Shown: positions 26,533-35,985, counted from the first letter of the stretch. The stretch is DNA of 64,000 nt from Leptolinea sp964446955 (GCA_964446955.1 CAYUQJ010000001.1:558001-622000); one strand, 5' to 3'. The notes: a model not told the origin generated them from the sequence alone. Translations and numbers: made by a program.

Positions 26533-28109
26533 TATGAATAACCCAAAGTTCTAATAATCGTAATAACCAACACCAGGCAAAGAATGGCCCATAAAATACC
26601 ACCATCGCCCTCAAAAATCCCTAGTATGAATTTGTTGGGAAATTGAATAATATTTCCAAAATATGCGGATTTAAATAACCTTTTACCATTCTCACCAAAA
26701 GTTATTTCAAATTGCTTTAATCGAATAAGTGCAAAATCAAGAAAGCTCAATAATCCAAATCGTTTTGCTGTAAAAATTGCAAGTCCGCCTATTGTCATGA
26801 TCAATGCTTGTATTGAGAGAACAAATCCATTTGTATCCCCAGTCCAGAAATACGAAATTATCCAAATGGAAAATACTGTTATCAAAATACCAAGTGGTGA
26901 TACAACTAACAACCATCTCTCGGTTATGCCAGACGTTATTGAATGTTTCGTAATTATTTGATTAAACATACCTGCAAAAAAAACCATGCATGGAAATAAG
27001 AAAAGATAACCCGGTACCGTCCCGGTCAACGAAAATCCCGCAAGTCCAGAATCGTTTGGAGTAAATGGTAAACCGCTAAATCCGAATAGAGCAGCCAAAG
27101 ATAAAACAAATAAAAACCGACTATCAAGAACATCTAAGAAGAAAATAATAAAAATAGGAATAGCGGTAAGCACAAAATAAATACCAGTAGACGAGAATCC
27201 ATATAGAAATTCAGCAATAAAAATACTTCCTAGTAATAATTGCCAATCTAAACCATCTTCCTTATTGGAACCAATTACTATCTTTAGTGCTGCAACATTA
27301 GCCACTATCAATAAATACCCCAACAAGAGTGTTTTCCAAATGGTATTATCACTTTGTAAAGGCAATTTAAACAAAATGGATAACACGAGTAACAATGAAA
27401 TAAGAATGCGAATTACAAATATTCCGTTGGGATTTTTGTTCAGTTTTCCTGAAAGAGCCGTAAAAGGCACCATACCCAAACGAAATAAGCATCCAAAAAG
27501 AATTATTGTAGTTCCACTGCTCGAGATATCATTCCAGCTATTTACAGAGTTTGTTGAAGAAAATTGAAAAACAAGACCCATTAATAGTATTACAAAGCCT
27601 GTAAAACGCCAAAATAAATTCAAAAAATAACTATTCAGTTTTTTATCCTTGTAGTCCACCAAAAGTGTAAAAAAAGTAAGTTCAATAAGATCCAATAGCC
27701 CAAATACCATGATAATCGTAAGCAAATTTCCGGCCATTGATCCCAGTATTCCAATTGAACCTAGTGCCAGTATCCCGGTCCATTCGGGAAAAATTGAAGC
27801 GGCATTTAATCTTATTGAAGACGAAATAATCACAGCACACACAATAGCCGTGATGACAAAAATGAATGGCCAATTGATCAGATTAATCTCAAAAAAAGGG
27901 AACTTTATGGATACCCCTATATTGGACCATCTAAGCATATCAAATGAGAAAGGTAATCTGTTCTTAATAAATATTACTGTTCCCCAGGAAGCGAAAGAAC
28001 AGAGAACCGCAAATATCCAAGCAAAACCAACGCCCCGCTGTACAAATCGAAATATGGGGATAGAAATGGCCGCTCCGGCCAATATAAAAAAAGGAATAAA
28101 ACCAAGCAC
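26532..28109 (-). CDS. Complex I / Mrp antiporter-like membrane subunit (NuoL/M-like)
   Basis: The 525-residue protein has about 14 helices. GLLDLIELTFFTLL carries a Glu where the antiporter family has its helix-5 Glu, and FGCLFRLGMVPFTALSG is the counterpart of the helix-7 FK..VPFH segment, with Arg instead of Lys. The C-terminal IFEGDGGILWAILCLVLV resembles the last helix of NuoL-like proteins. It is the first gene of a three-gene membrane operon and begins 17 bases after the dihydropyrimidinase stop, on the same strand. The role may be ion translocation or a structural relic of it. Confidence 0.65.
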   Translation of the reverse strand: MLGFIPFFILAGAAISIPIFRFVQRGVGFAWIFAVLCSFASWGTVIFIKNRLPFSFDMLRWSNIGVSIKFPFFEINLINWPFIFVITAIVCAVIISSSIRLNAASIFPEWTGILALGSIGILGSMAGNLLTIIMVFGLLDLIELTFFTLLVDYKDKKLNSYFLNLFWRFTGFVILLMGLVFQFSSTNSVNSWNDISSSGTTIILFGCLFRLGMVPFTALSGKLNKNPNGIFVIRILISLLLVLSILFKLPLQSDNTIWKTLLLGYLLIVANVAALKIVIGSNKEDGLDWQLLLGSIFIAEFLYGFSSTGIYFVLTAIPIFIIFFLDVLDSRFLFVLSLAALFGFSGLPFTPNDSGLAGFSLTGTVPGYLFLFPCMVFFAGMFNQIITKHSITSGITERWLLVVSPLGILITVFSIWIISYFWTGDTNGFVLSIQALIMTIGGLAIFTAKRFGLLSFLDFALIRLKQFEITFGENGKRLFKSAYFGNIIQFPNKFILGIFEGDGGILWAILCLVLVITIIRTLGYS

Positions 28110-28125
28110 TTATTTTTTTCTGGCG

Positions 28126-29544
28126 TTATAGAATTTCGGCAAATGGGCTACGTGCAATGAATTTTCCTTGTCCTTTTTTCCCTTGCCAGGTTTCTCCATC
28201 AACGATCATCTTTCCTCTCAGGAAAACTTTTTCCGGATAACCTTTTAATCGCCAGCCTTCGTAGAGATTATAATCTGTCCTGTGTTGTGCCATAGAAACC
28301 CCATATGTTATTTCTTTACCGGGGTCCCAAATAACAATATCAGCATCGCTTCCGGGGAGGATCGAGCCTTTTTGGGGATACATGCCAAATATCTTTGCAG
28401 GGTTTGTTGCAGTGACAGCAACAAATTCGTTTGCAGATAATTTTCCTGTATTCACAGCATATGTCCACAAAACTGGTAATCTGTCCCCTACTCCAGGCAA
28501 ACCATTCGGGATTTTTGTAAAATCATCATTTCCGAGTTCTTTTCCCGGAATCGCGACTTTCTCTCCCTCGTATACTATTGCTCGGGTTCCATCATAGAAA
28601 AATGGACAATGATCTGTTCCCACGACACGGATTGTTTCATTTTGGAGTCCTTCCCATAATCTATCGTTGTCTGAGTGAGACCTCATAGGTGGTGAACAGA
28701 TCCATTTTGCTCCATCTTTTTGTAGAAGGTTATCTTCTGTGAAGAAGAGATATTGTGGACACGTTTCCCCCATAACAGGTAATCCCTTGGATCGCGCATA
28801 TTCCAATTGATCCACTTCCCCACCTGTATTCATATGGACGATGTATACTGGCGCTCCAGCTTGTGCCGCGAGGGCAGAACTGCGCAAAACGGCTTCAACC
28901 GCACCCCACGCAGGGCGTGTTCTTGCGTGCCAAATTGGCGACTTTTTGCCGGCAGAAACTGCTTCGTCAATCAAAAAGTCAATCACATCCCCATTTTCGG
29001 CATGTACAAGCGTTAACATGCCCGCATTTTTGGCTATGCGTAATACCTTAAAAATTTCTCCATCGTAAAGCCTTAATCTGTTATTGTATGCGGTAAATAC
29101 CTTTACAGTAGTTATTCCCATTTTTACCAGGTCAGGGATTTCATTTGCTATCCGCTCGTTCAAATGTGTGATGTTCATATGAAAAGAAAAATCGCCAGCA
29201 GCTATTGGGTCCGCTTTTTCATGCCACGCATTCACACACTCTTTTAGAGATTCGAAATCTTGAGAAACAAAATCTATTGTAGTTGTCGTTCCCCCGAAAG
29301 CGGCAGCTTTATGCCCCGTGTAATGATCATCGGAAGAAATGGTATTAAACATTGGGAGAGCGTAGTGTGTATGTACGTCAACTCCTCCAGGCATGATAAT
29401 TTTTCCTGTGGCATCGATAACCTGGTCAACTGGCTCTGTTATGTCTCTTACTATGCTCTTAATTTTTTCTTCTTCTATAAGAATATCTGCCAGGTATGTG
29501 TCTGAGGCCGTTATGATCGTTCCGCCTTTGATTGCGATTTTCAT
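28126..29544 (-). CDS. hydA: Dihydropyrimidinase / hydantoinase
   Basis: This cyclic amidohydrolase opens dihydropyrimidine or hydantoin rings to N-carbamoyl amino acids. The 472-residue product shows GGVDVHTHYALPM (residues 54-66, the HxH metal pair), a central TTVKVFTAYNN with the Lys that is carbamylated to bridge the metals, the later His residues (LVHAENGD, VYIVHMN) and VVGTDHCPF with the catalytic Asp. The family cannot be separated by eye into dihydropyrimidinase, hydantoinase or the HyuA type of ureide clusters. GGGAGGAG precedes its ATG. Neighbours include purine and carbamoyl-transfer genes. Confidence 0.88.
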   Translation of the reverse strand: MKIAIKGGTIITASDTYLADILIEEEKIKSIVRDITEPVDQVIDATGKIIMPGGVDVHTHYALPMFNTISSDDHYTGHKAAAFGGTTTTIDFVSQDFESLKECVNAWHEKADPIAAGDFSFHMNITHLNERIANEIPDLVKMGITTVKVFTAYNNRLRLYDGEIFKVLRIAKNAGMLTLVHAENGDVIDFLIDEAVSAGKKSPIWHARTRPAWGAVEAVLRSSALAAQAGAPVYIVHMNTGGEVDQLEYARSKGLPVMGETCPQYLFFTEDNLLQKDGAKWICSPPMRSHSDNDRLWEGLQNETIRVVGTDHCPFFYDGTRAIVYEGEKVAIPGKELGNDDFTKIPNGLPGVGDRLPVLWTYAVNTGKLSANEFVAVTATNPAKIFGMYPQKGSILPGSDADIVIWDPGKEITYGVSMAQHRTDYNLYEGWRLKGYPEKVFLRGKMIVDGETWQGKKGQGKFIARSPFAEIL

Positions 29545-29584
29545 TAACTCCTCCCAATCTCTTATTCAGATTCCTGATCTTCTT

Positions 29585-30133
29585 TTAGATATTCATCCAT
29601 TGTAACAAAGCCTGAAGGATTTCTGGATCATCAGAATACAATTCTGGATGAGTACAATTATCATCCCCTGATAAATATCGCTCTCTTAACGATTGCCATA
29701 AAAACTTTCGTTGTTCTGTTTGAACAACCAGATCATTTATTGTGTAAGCACTATTTAATAAATTTCCAGTTGTATAAAGAAAAGTGATCCGCTTCCAATT
29801 TCCAGCATTAATAGGATGAGATAATCCTTCCAAAGGGCCAATAGTAATTTTAAAGTATTCCTCATTTGCCCTTGGATGACTTTGTTCGTCATGGAATAAT
29901 TCTGCGCGTGTAACCAGTTCATGGCCACGTACAGGGCTGAAGTATTCAATTTTCCATCGATGTCTAACGCCAAAAGATCCAGTTTGATAAAAAGCCAGGT
30001 AATCAACATCCACAACTTTTGGTGCGCTCTTTAGTGGAATACGATACCACCCGAGCAGCCGTGCAATATCCATATCACGCTGCTCGGGTAGCACACATAC
30101 AAGAATTAATGCAGATTCAGGGACAGACTGCAC
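29585..30133 (-). CDS. Conserved protein of unknown function
   Basis: I recognise no named family. The 182-residue product is soluble. Notable stretches are ARLLGWYRIPLKSAPK near residue 25 and DYLAFYQTGSFG after it, then YFSPVRGHELVTRAEL and NWKRITFLYTTGNLL; the Arg/Tyr/Trp-rich pattern suggests a compact alpha/beta domain, possibly nucleic-acid binding, but this is speculative. The start is a GTG at 30133 with GGAGG six bases before it. It lies between the PLP enzyme (22 bases upstream) and the dihydropyrimidinase on the same strand. Confidence 0.55.
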   Translation of the reverse strand: MQSVPESALILVCVLPEQRDMDIARLLGWYRIPLKSAPKVVDVDYLAFYQTGSFGVRHRWKIEYFSPVRGHELVTRAELFHDEQSHPRANEEYFKITIGPLEGLSHPINAGNWKRITFLYTTGNLLNSAYTINDLVVQTEQRKFLWQSLRERYLSGDDNCTHPELYSDDPEILQALLQWMNI

Positions 30134-30154
30134 ACCCTGCCTCCTGCTCCATAG

Positions 30155-31624
30155 TTATTTCAACAAACCTACCCTGTCGTTAAACTCTGTGATCAACATA
30201 TCCATATCAGGGATTTGGCTTTGAATGTCCGTCCAATAATTGTCATCGTCCCACTGTGACAGGATTTCATGATACGTCTTACCCTGCTGCTCAACCCAGG
30301 TGTAATACTTCAGATTGTGAACACGTTTCCTGTCAAATGTGGTCAGATCCAGCATATTGTCTGAAGTTATACCCAATAGATGATGGTCATACGCAGCGGC
30401 TGCATCATTTTCAGTAAATTCGCCAAAGTCTTTTCTATATTCGTCAATCCGGCTGGTGTAAAGCTCCATCGAATCAGTTAATACTGTGATAACTATATCT
30501 TCTTCGCCAAGACCCTCGTATTTGGCATATTTTATTGCAGAGATAACATTAGCAATACCAGAAAAACCGAGAAGGTCCAATTTATTCACAATGTCATTAG
30601 GAACACCAGCGTTCTTAAGCAAAGTTTTTCCTACGGGCTCATTAAATAAACGCATCACATCAACGACAGCATAGTCATCGATTGCCATAATTACATCTGT
30701 ATTTTTCACATTGTGAATCCAGGGTACGTGCTTATCGCCAATACCTTCAATTCTGTGAGCACCAAAACCATTCATCAACAATGTGGGACATTGCAGGGCT
30801 TCACTGGCAATAATTTCACATGTTGGATATTTTTGTTTCAAATAATCGCCACAGCCAATGGTTCCAGCCGAGCCCGTCGTCAATGCCACGCCGGCTATTC
30901 GACCGCCCTTTCGTAGCTCTTTGTTAATCACTTCTTCCATGGCCTTACCGGTTAATTCGTAGTGCCATAAATAGTTGCCAAATTCATCAAATTGGTTGAA
31001 GATCATTAGATCTTCGCCAGATTTTCTCAGCTCCCAGCACTTATCAAATATCTCTTTGACATTTGATTCACTACCCGGGGTAGCAATCGTTTCACCGGCA
31101 ACGCTCTTTAGCCAATCGAAACGTTCCTTGCTCATTCCTTCAGGTAATATGGCAATTGATTCACATGCCAGTAAAGTGGAATCGTACGCGCCACCGCGAC
31201 AATAATTTCCGGTTGAAGGCCAAACAGCTTTTTGGGTTGTCGGGTCGAACTGTCCAGTTACCAGTCTTGGAACAAGACATCCGAAAGCCGCGCCTACTTT
31301 ATGAGCACCAGTTGGGAACCATTTACCCTCAAGAGCAATAATTCGCGCTTTAGTACCAGTAAGTGATGATGGAAACTCGATGTAATTCACATCACCATAA
31401 CCGCCGCCCTTGGCAACCGGCTCATTATGCCATGTAATTCTAAATAGATTTCGGGCTGTTACATCCCATAACCCAATTTTTTTAAGTTCAGCTTTGATTT
31501 TGTCGGGAACCAGAGCGGGATTTTCCATTTGTGCGAAAGTCGGAATGATGATATTCCTTTCCCTGGCCCGTTTTACAGCTCTTTCCAACCGGTCGGGGTA
31601 TACGGTTAAATCAATTTTCGTCAT
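30155..31624 (-). CDS. PLP-dependent enzyme, TrpB/threonine synthase-like fold type II
   Basis: The 489-residue protein is a fold-type II PLP enzyme. KWFPTGAHKVGAAFG resembles the Schiff-base segment of tryptophan synthase beta (TGAHKIN), so that Lys is the probable PLP site, and ALTTGSAGTIGCGDYL fits the phosphate-binding loop. The rest does not match TrpB or the YgeX diaminopropionate ammonia-lyase, and the C-terminal 120 residues are an extension I cannot assign. The substrate is probably an amino or ureido acid; the gene sits between a dihydropyrimidinase cluster and threonine synthase. AGGAGA lies before the ATG. Confidence 0.7.
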   Translation of the reverse strand: MTKIDLTVYPDRLERAVKRARERNIIIPTFAQMENPALVPDKIKAELKKIGLWDVTARNLFRITWHNEPVAKGGGYGDVNYIEFPSSLTGTKARIIALEGKWFPTGAHKVGAAFGCLVPRLVTGQFDPTTQKAVWPSTGNYCRGGAYDSTLLACESIAILPEGMSKERFDWLKSVAGETIATPGSESNVKEIFDKCWELRKSGEDLMIFNQFDEFGNYLWHYELTGKAMEEVINKELRKGGRIAGVALTTGSAGTIGCGDYLKQKYPTCEIIASEALQCPTLLMNGFGAHRIEGIGDKHVPWIHNVKNTDVIMAIDDYAVVDVMRLFNEPVGKTLLKNAGVPNDIVNKLDLLGFSGIANVISAIKYAKYEGLGEEDIVITVLTDSMELYTSRIDEYRKDFGEFTENDAAAAYDHHLLGITSDNMLDLTTFDRKRVHNLKYYTWVEQQGKTYHEILSQWDDDNYWTDIQSQIPDMDMLITEFNDRVGLLK

Positions 31625-31643
31625 TTTTTTCTCCTGATTACGG

Positions 31644-32588
31644 TTATTTGGAAGTATCTTCAGGTGCTTCGCTTACTATATATAATGGCCGGTCTTTTAC
31701 TTCATCATATATTCGGCCTATATATTCACCGAGAATCCCCAGGCAGATCAACTGTACTCCACCGAGGAATAAAACAGCCAGAAGCGTTGATGCCTGCCCA
31801 AAAAAAGCCTGTGAGCCCACCAGCCGCATTATGATTACTACCGGTATGATCAATATGCTAATACCGGCTGCGATAAACCCAACATAAGTGGCTAATTGAA
31901 GCGGGAAATACGAGAAACCTGTAATGGCATTCAATGCCAACAGAATCATTTTCTTTAATGGATACTTTGTTTCTCCGGCAAACCGTGCGGCCCGTCTGTA
32001 CTTCACGCCAATCGATTTAAATCCCACCCAGGCAGACATCCCCCGCAAGAATCGATGTTTTTCATGCATAGAATTAAGGACAGAGACAACCTTACAGTCC
32101 ATCAAGCGAAAATCGCCGGTGTCCAATGGGATCTTCACATCTGTAATACGTGAAATTAATCTGTAAAAAAAAGAAGCAGTTGCTTTCTTAAACCAGCTCT
32201 CTCCCTCCCGATCTTCACGCACGGCATATACTACCTGATACCCTTCGCGCCATTTTTGTATTAGATCAAGAATTACTTCCGGAGGATCCTGCAAATCAGC
32301 GTCAATGATAATAATTGCCTGTCCCAGAGAGTAATCCAATCCAGCTGTCACGGCAATTTGATGCCCAAAATTCCGGGCAAAAATAACTGCTCGTACATTT
32401 TTTTCCTTACTCGCTAAGGCACGTATTTGATCGGTTGAACCATCACTCGATCCATCATCAATGATAACCAGTTCCCAGCTCTCATTGAGAGAATTCATAA
32501 CGGATGAAACTCTTTTATATAATTCCTGTATACAGTCTGTTTCGTTGTAAACAGGAACGACGATAGAAAAAACCGGCTTTTCAGCCAT
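31644..32588 (-). CDS. Family 2 glycosyltransferase with two C-terminal membrane helices (GtrB/DPM1-like)
   Basis: The 314-residue product begins with the GT-A signature VPVYNETDCIQELY and IDDGSSDGSTDQI. The metal-binding DAD is in IIIIDADLQDPPEVI near residue 95. Two hydrophobic helices near residues 230-285 anchor it. This layout matches enzymes that make polyprenyl-phosphate-linked glucose, mannose or similar, such as GtrB/YkcC. The acceptor and sugar are unknown. It lies between threonine synthase and the PLP enzyme with 18-19 bases on either side, so it is in their operon although its function seems unrelated. Confidence 0.83.
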   Translation of the reverse strand: MAEKPVFSIVVPVYNETDCIQELYKRVSSVMNSLNESWELVIIDDGSSDGSTDQIRALASKEKNVRAVIFARNFGHQIAVTAGLDYSLGQAIIIIDADLQDPPEVILDLIQKWREGYQVVYAVREDREGESWFKKATASFFYRLISRITDVKIPLDTGDFRLMDCKVVSVLNSMHEKHRFLRGMSAWVGFKSIGVKYRRAARFAGETKYPLKKMILLALNAITGFSYFPLQLATYVGFIAAGISILIIPVVIIMRLVGSQAFFGQASTLLAVLFLGGVQLICLGILGEYIGRIYDEVKDRPLYIVSEAPEDTSK

Positions 32589-32606
32589 AAAATAACCTCG
32601 TCCCTC

Positions 32607-33854
32607 TTATAATTTGAGATGTTTTTTCAAAGCAATCATATTAGGTTCAATAACAGGCGCCGGAGTAACGGATAGCATGGCAGATCGTATATCTTTTAAT
32701 CCATTTCCAGTATTTATCACAATAACAGGATCTTTTTCAGTAATTTGTTTTTCTTTTATGGCTTTTTTCAAACCCGCATAAGCTGTCGATCCTGCAGGCT
32801 CTGCAAAAATCCCAACTTTTCCTAATGCAGCGATGCCGCTAATGATATCTTCATCTGTGACTGTGATATACGCACCATTGGTCTCTGTGGCAGCTCTAAC
32901 GCCCCGAACACCATCTCTCGGCAAATCAACACTAATACTGTCAGCAATAGTCGTAGCATTTATAGGAATAATTTCTTCCGTTCCCTTAAAAAATGCGTTT
33001 GCAATGGCTGCTGATTTATCTGATTGAACGCCAAAAATTCTTGGCATTTTTTTCAACCATCCCAATTTTTGTAGATCTTTAAACCCTTTATGTAACCCAG
33101 AGATGATATTGCCATCTCCAACAGAAACAAAAACACATAGCGGGTTACCTTCATCTTCCAAATCGATCAAAACTTGTTCCCAGATTTCGAAAGCGCCAGT
33201 TTTTTTGCCTTCGGCTGTGAATGGATTAAATCCGGTATTTCTGCAATACCATCCAAACTCATTTGATGCTTCAATTGTGAGGTCAAAGGCAGAATCATAA
33301 TTTCCATCCACCAAAATGACCTGCGCCCCGAAAACGATTAATTGTGCCACTTTTGCAGGTGGAGCTGTTTTTGGAGCAAATATCACAGATTTCTGCCCAA
33401 CAGCGGCCGACATACAAGCCAATGCTGCACCAGCATTTCCAGTGGATGCTGTAACAACAACATCGGCATTGATTTCTTTCGCTCGCGCCACAAGAATTGA
33501 TGACGCCCTGTCTTTATAGGAAGCGGATGGATTTCGTCCTTCATCTTTTATCCAGAGCTTATGTAAACCCAATTCCTTTTTTAAAGCCGGCGGTGAATAG
33601 ACAGGCGTACCGCCTGCCATGCGCAACGGTGTCCCCTCTCCTCCCGGATCTCCCACCGGGAGTAATGGTAGATAACGCCATAGCGATTGTTCATCACGTG
33701 ATGTAATGTCTTCTATTTGGAATTTCTTTTTTATTTCATCGTAATCCAAAACAACATCCAGGTTTCCCCCATCCTTCGGGCATGTATAGGTTACCTGGTC
33801 TGGTAAGTATTCCGTGCCACAAATTGAACATCGATAACCAATGAAATTTTTCAT
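32607..33854 (-). CDS. thrC: Threonine synthase
   Basis: ThrC turns O-phosphohomoserine into threonine and phosphate with PLP. The 415-residue product has the N-terminal Cys4-like ribbon of the archaeal/bacterial class (YRCSICGTEY, TCPKDGG), the Schiff-base segment EGRNPSASYKDRA near residues 106-118, VTASTGNAGAALACMSAAVG and a C-terminal VIVINTGNGLKD. The usual threonine partners thrA and thrB are absent and it heads an operon with a second PLP enzyme, so a different phosphorylated or amino-acid substrate is possible. Three repeats resembling the GntR operator lie in its leader. Confidence 0.85.
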   Translation of the reverse strand: MKNFIGYRCSICGTEYLPDQVTYTCPKDGGNLDVVLDYDEIKKKFQIEDITSRDEQSLWRYLPLLPVGDPGGEGTPLRMAGGTPVYSPPALKKELGLHKLWIKDEGRNPSASYKDRASSILVARAKEINADVVVTASTGNAGAALACMSAAVGQKSVIFAPKTAPPAKVAQLIVFGAQVILVDGNYDSAFDLTIEASNEFGWYCRNTGFNPFTAEGKKTGAFEIWEQVLIDLEDEGNPLCVFVSVGDGNIISGLHKGFKDLQKLGWLKKMPRIFGVQSDKSAAIANAFFKGTEEIIPINATTIADSISVDLPRDGVRGVRAATETNGAYITVTDEDIISGIAALGKVGIFAEPAGSTAYAGLKKAIKEKQITEKDPVIVINTGNGLKDIRSAMLSVTPAPVIEPNMIALKKHLKL

Positions 33855-33864
33855 TCGCTTACCT

Positions 33865-33885
33865 GTCTGATGTCTGATGTCTTAT
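33865..33885 (-). promoter_or_regulatory. Triplicated GTCTGAT operator-like repeat in the thrC leader
   Basis: The plus strand reads GTCTGAT-GTCTGAT-GTCTTAT, three abutting 7-base units. Positions 33865-33878 match the palindrome GTCAGATGTCTGAC in the promoter of the GntR gene at 12 of 14 bases. The repeat lies between the thrC start codon and the TATAAT at 33900-33905, so a bound protein would stop early transcription. Confidence 0.5.
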
Positions 33886-33899
33886 CTATATTTCATTCT

Positions 33900-33905
33900 A
33901 TTATA
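33900..33905 (-). promoter_or_regulatory. -10 element of the thrC operon
   Basis: On the minus strand TATAAT lies 45 bases ahead of the thrC ATG. A TTGCAA lies 15 bases upstream, a shorter spacing than normal. Transcription would start next to the GTCTGAT repeats. Confidence 0.4.
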
Positions 33906-33931
33906 CAACCATAAAACCAATTGCAATACAC

Positions 33932-34933
33932 CTATTCATTTTCAAATGGGATACCCAGAGATGCGGGCGGATTTGAACGCATTGACCGCAAAACCCGACT
34001 TACTACCGGTCTTGTTCTTTCCGGCAATCCCATAATAGCTCTCTCTACCCATTCTGTATTTCCAATATTTACCAACAGCAGAGTTAGAATCATCAACGGA
34101 AAAGGGGCCACCTGTAAAACCTGACTGGGAACCTTGGGCAGACTGGTTTGCAAAACCAAACCCAACCATTGAAGTAAAGCAAACAAATAACCTCCAAGGC
34201 TTCCTCGCAGTGGACTCCAGCCGCCAAAAATTACAATTGCCAGGACAATCCAGCCAATACCATCCAAACCCGATATTGTTCCCTTCCATCCAGCTTTGAC
34301 AGACAGGGAATACATTGGGCCTGCCAATCCAACCAATGCGCCACCAAGAATTGTGTACAAATATCGCATTTTGTTTACATTTGTACCTCGAATGTAAGCC
34401 GACGCAGGACGTTCTCCTATTCCTTGCATTATCAAACCCGGTCTTGTTTTGTCGATGAATAAAGTGGTGAAAATAATGAGCAAAAAGCTTAAATAAACAA
34501 GAATATCCTGATTGAAAAAAAGAACACCAAGTACAGGAATATCACTCAAGACGGGTATCTTAAATGCGGGGGGCACTCGAGGTCCGGATAATCCAATGAA
34601 TGGATTCCCAAGAAAATATGCCAGATCCCGCGTCATTAAAGTTAGTACAAACCCTACCGCTACCTGAGATTGCTTTAATGTTATGCTGGCAAAAGCTACA
34701 ATTGCAGCGACCAAAGCGCCAACAGCAGCTCCCGTAATGAACCCAAGTAACAAATTTTCGGTAGATGTTGCAACGGCAAAACCTGTCATTGCAGATAAAA
34801 TGATGGTTCCATTAACAGAAAGATTGGTTACCCCTGCCTTTTCCGTAATCGTTTCTCCAATGATTGCGAAAACTATGGGTGTTGCTGCGGCGATAACCCC
34901 GGCCAGACCGATCAAAATTGTGTTTGTATCCAT
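33932..34933 (-). CDS. ABC transporter permease of a BMP-type nucleoside importer (YufQ-like)
   Basis: The 333-residue protein has about eight to nine membrane helices and the branched-chain permease (BPD_transp_2) pattern: ETITEKAGVTNLSVNGTIIL near residues 27-46, and GLDGIGWIVLAIVIFGGWSP near residue 220. These resemble YufQ, the second permease of nucleoside importers that use a BMP-family binding protein. It is the last gene of the four-gene set bmp-ATPase-permease-permease, with 11 bases to the first permease. Confidence 0.85.
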   Translation of the reverse strand: MDTNTILIGLAGVIAAATPIVFAIIGETITEKAGVTNLSVNGTIILSAMTGFAVATSTENLLLGFITGAAVGALVAAIVAFASITLKQSQVAVGFVLTLMTRDLAYFLGNPFIGLSGPRVPPAFKIPVLSDIPVLGVLFFNQDILVYLSFLLIIFTTLFIDKTRPGLIMQGIGERPASAYIRGTNVNKMRYLYTILGGALVGLAGPMYSLSVKAGWKGTISGLDGIGWIVLAIVIFGGWSPLRGSLGGYLFALLQWLGLVLQTSLPKVPSQVLQVAPFPLMILTLLLVNIGNTEWVERAIMGLPERTRPVVSRVLRSMRSNPPASLGIPFENE

Positions 34934-34944
34934 TGTGTTTTGAC

Positions 34945-35985
34945 CTATGCCTTTTTCTCAAAACGCTTACGGGCACCATCCATCATCAAAACAAAAAGGA
35001 CTAATGCACCCTGTAGAACACCTGATAGTGAAGAATCAAGTTTCATTATGATTGGCAATTGAATGCTTCCGTAATTTAGCGCTGCGAAGAAGAATGCTAC
35101 AGGGGCAGCCCATATAACCTGGTAATTTACCAGCATTCCCACCATCAATCCCAGATATCCATATCCAGAGGAAATGGAAGGAATAAGCCTGTGATAAACT
35201 GCCAGAACTTGCAGTGCGCCAGCGAGACCGGCTATTCCCCCGCATATTAGAAATGCAGACATCATATATCGGGATGTTGGAATTCCTAGAATTGAAGCTG
35301 CTTTTCTGTTTTTCCCTACGGCTTTTAGTTTCAAACCGAAATAAGTATTGGAAAGAATCACATACACAACTACAAGAGCTATTACCCCTACAAAGACTGA
35401 CCACCAGCTTAACCGCAGATCGGGGATTGTTGGCAACCATAATTCTTCATTGAAGGGTTCTGTTCCACTCATAGAACCTATCCCAGGTCGTTTCCAGGGG
35501 CCGAAAATCAACCATATGGTCATAGCTGTTGCCACAAAATTTAAACCAAGTCCTCCAAAAATTTCATTAACGCCTCCAAATGTCTTCAGCGCACCTGCCA
35601 AAGCCGCCCATAATGCTCCACCAATAAAACCGCTAAGAACAGCGAGAAAAATGATGATCCACGGGGGCATGGAAGAATCTTGAAGAAGACGCAATACCAA
35701 TGTGGTAGATATTGCTCCGAGTGTAATCTGACCTTCTATTCCGATATTCCATAGGCCCGCCGAAAAAGTTACTAAAGCTCCTACAGATGCCAATAATAAT
35801 GGGATCCATGCAACAATAACATTTGAAATTGCGTCAATATCGCTAAATGATCCTCGTAATATATTCTTATATGCTTCCCAGGGTTCTGCTTTGGCAATCA
35901 GCAACACAATTGTTGTAAAGATCAGAGCCAGAATAACAGCAGCAAATTGGATTCCTAGTTTGTACCAGCGCGAACCGCTTTTCAA
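34945..35985 (-). CDS. ABC transporter permease of a BMP-type nucleoside importer (YufP-like)
   Basis: The 346-residue protein has about nine membrane helices. Family features are LVTFSAGLWNIGIEGQITLG near residue 70 (the NIGIEGQ motif), FGGVNEIFGGLGLNFVA and NRKAASILGIPTSRYMMSAF. It corresponds to YufP of BMP-dependent purine nucleoside importers. It follows the ATPase after 18 bases and precedes the second permease, completing the channel. Confidence 0.86.
   Translation of the reverse strand: MKSGSRWYKLGIQFAAVILALIFTTIVLLIAKAEPWEAYKNILRGSFSDIDAISNVIVAWIPLLLASVGALVTFSAGLWNIGIEGQITLGAISTTLVLRLLQDSSMPPWIIIFLAVLSGFIGGALWAALAGALKTFGGVNEIFGGLGLNFVATAMTIWLIFGPWKRPGIGSMSGTEPFNEELWLPTIPDLRLSWWSVFVGVIALVVVYVILSNTYFGLKLKAVGKNRKAASILGIPTSRYMMSAFLICGGIAGLAGALQVLAVYHRLIPSISSGYGYLGLMVGMLVNYQVIWAAPVAFFFAALNYGSIQLPIIMKLDSSLSGVLQGALVLFVLMMDGARKRFEKKA

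Noticed and set aside
30155..31624. YgeX-type diaminopropionate ammonia-lyase
   Set aside because: The context would suit it, but the length (489 against about 398) and the TrpB-like Lys segment do not match.
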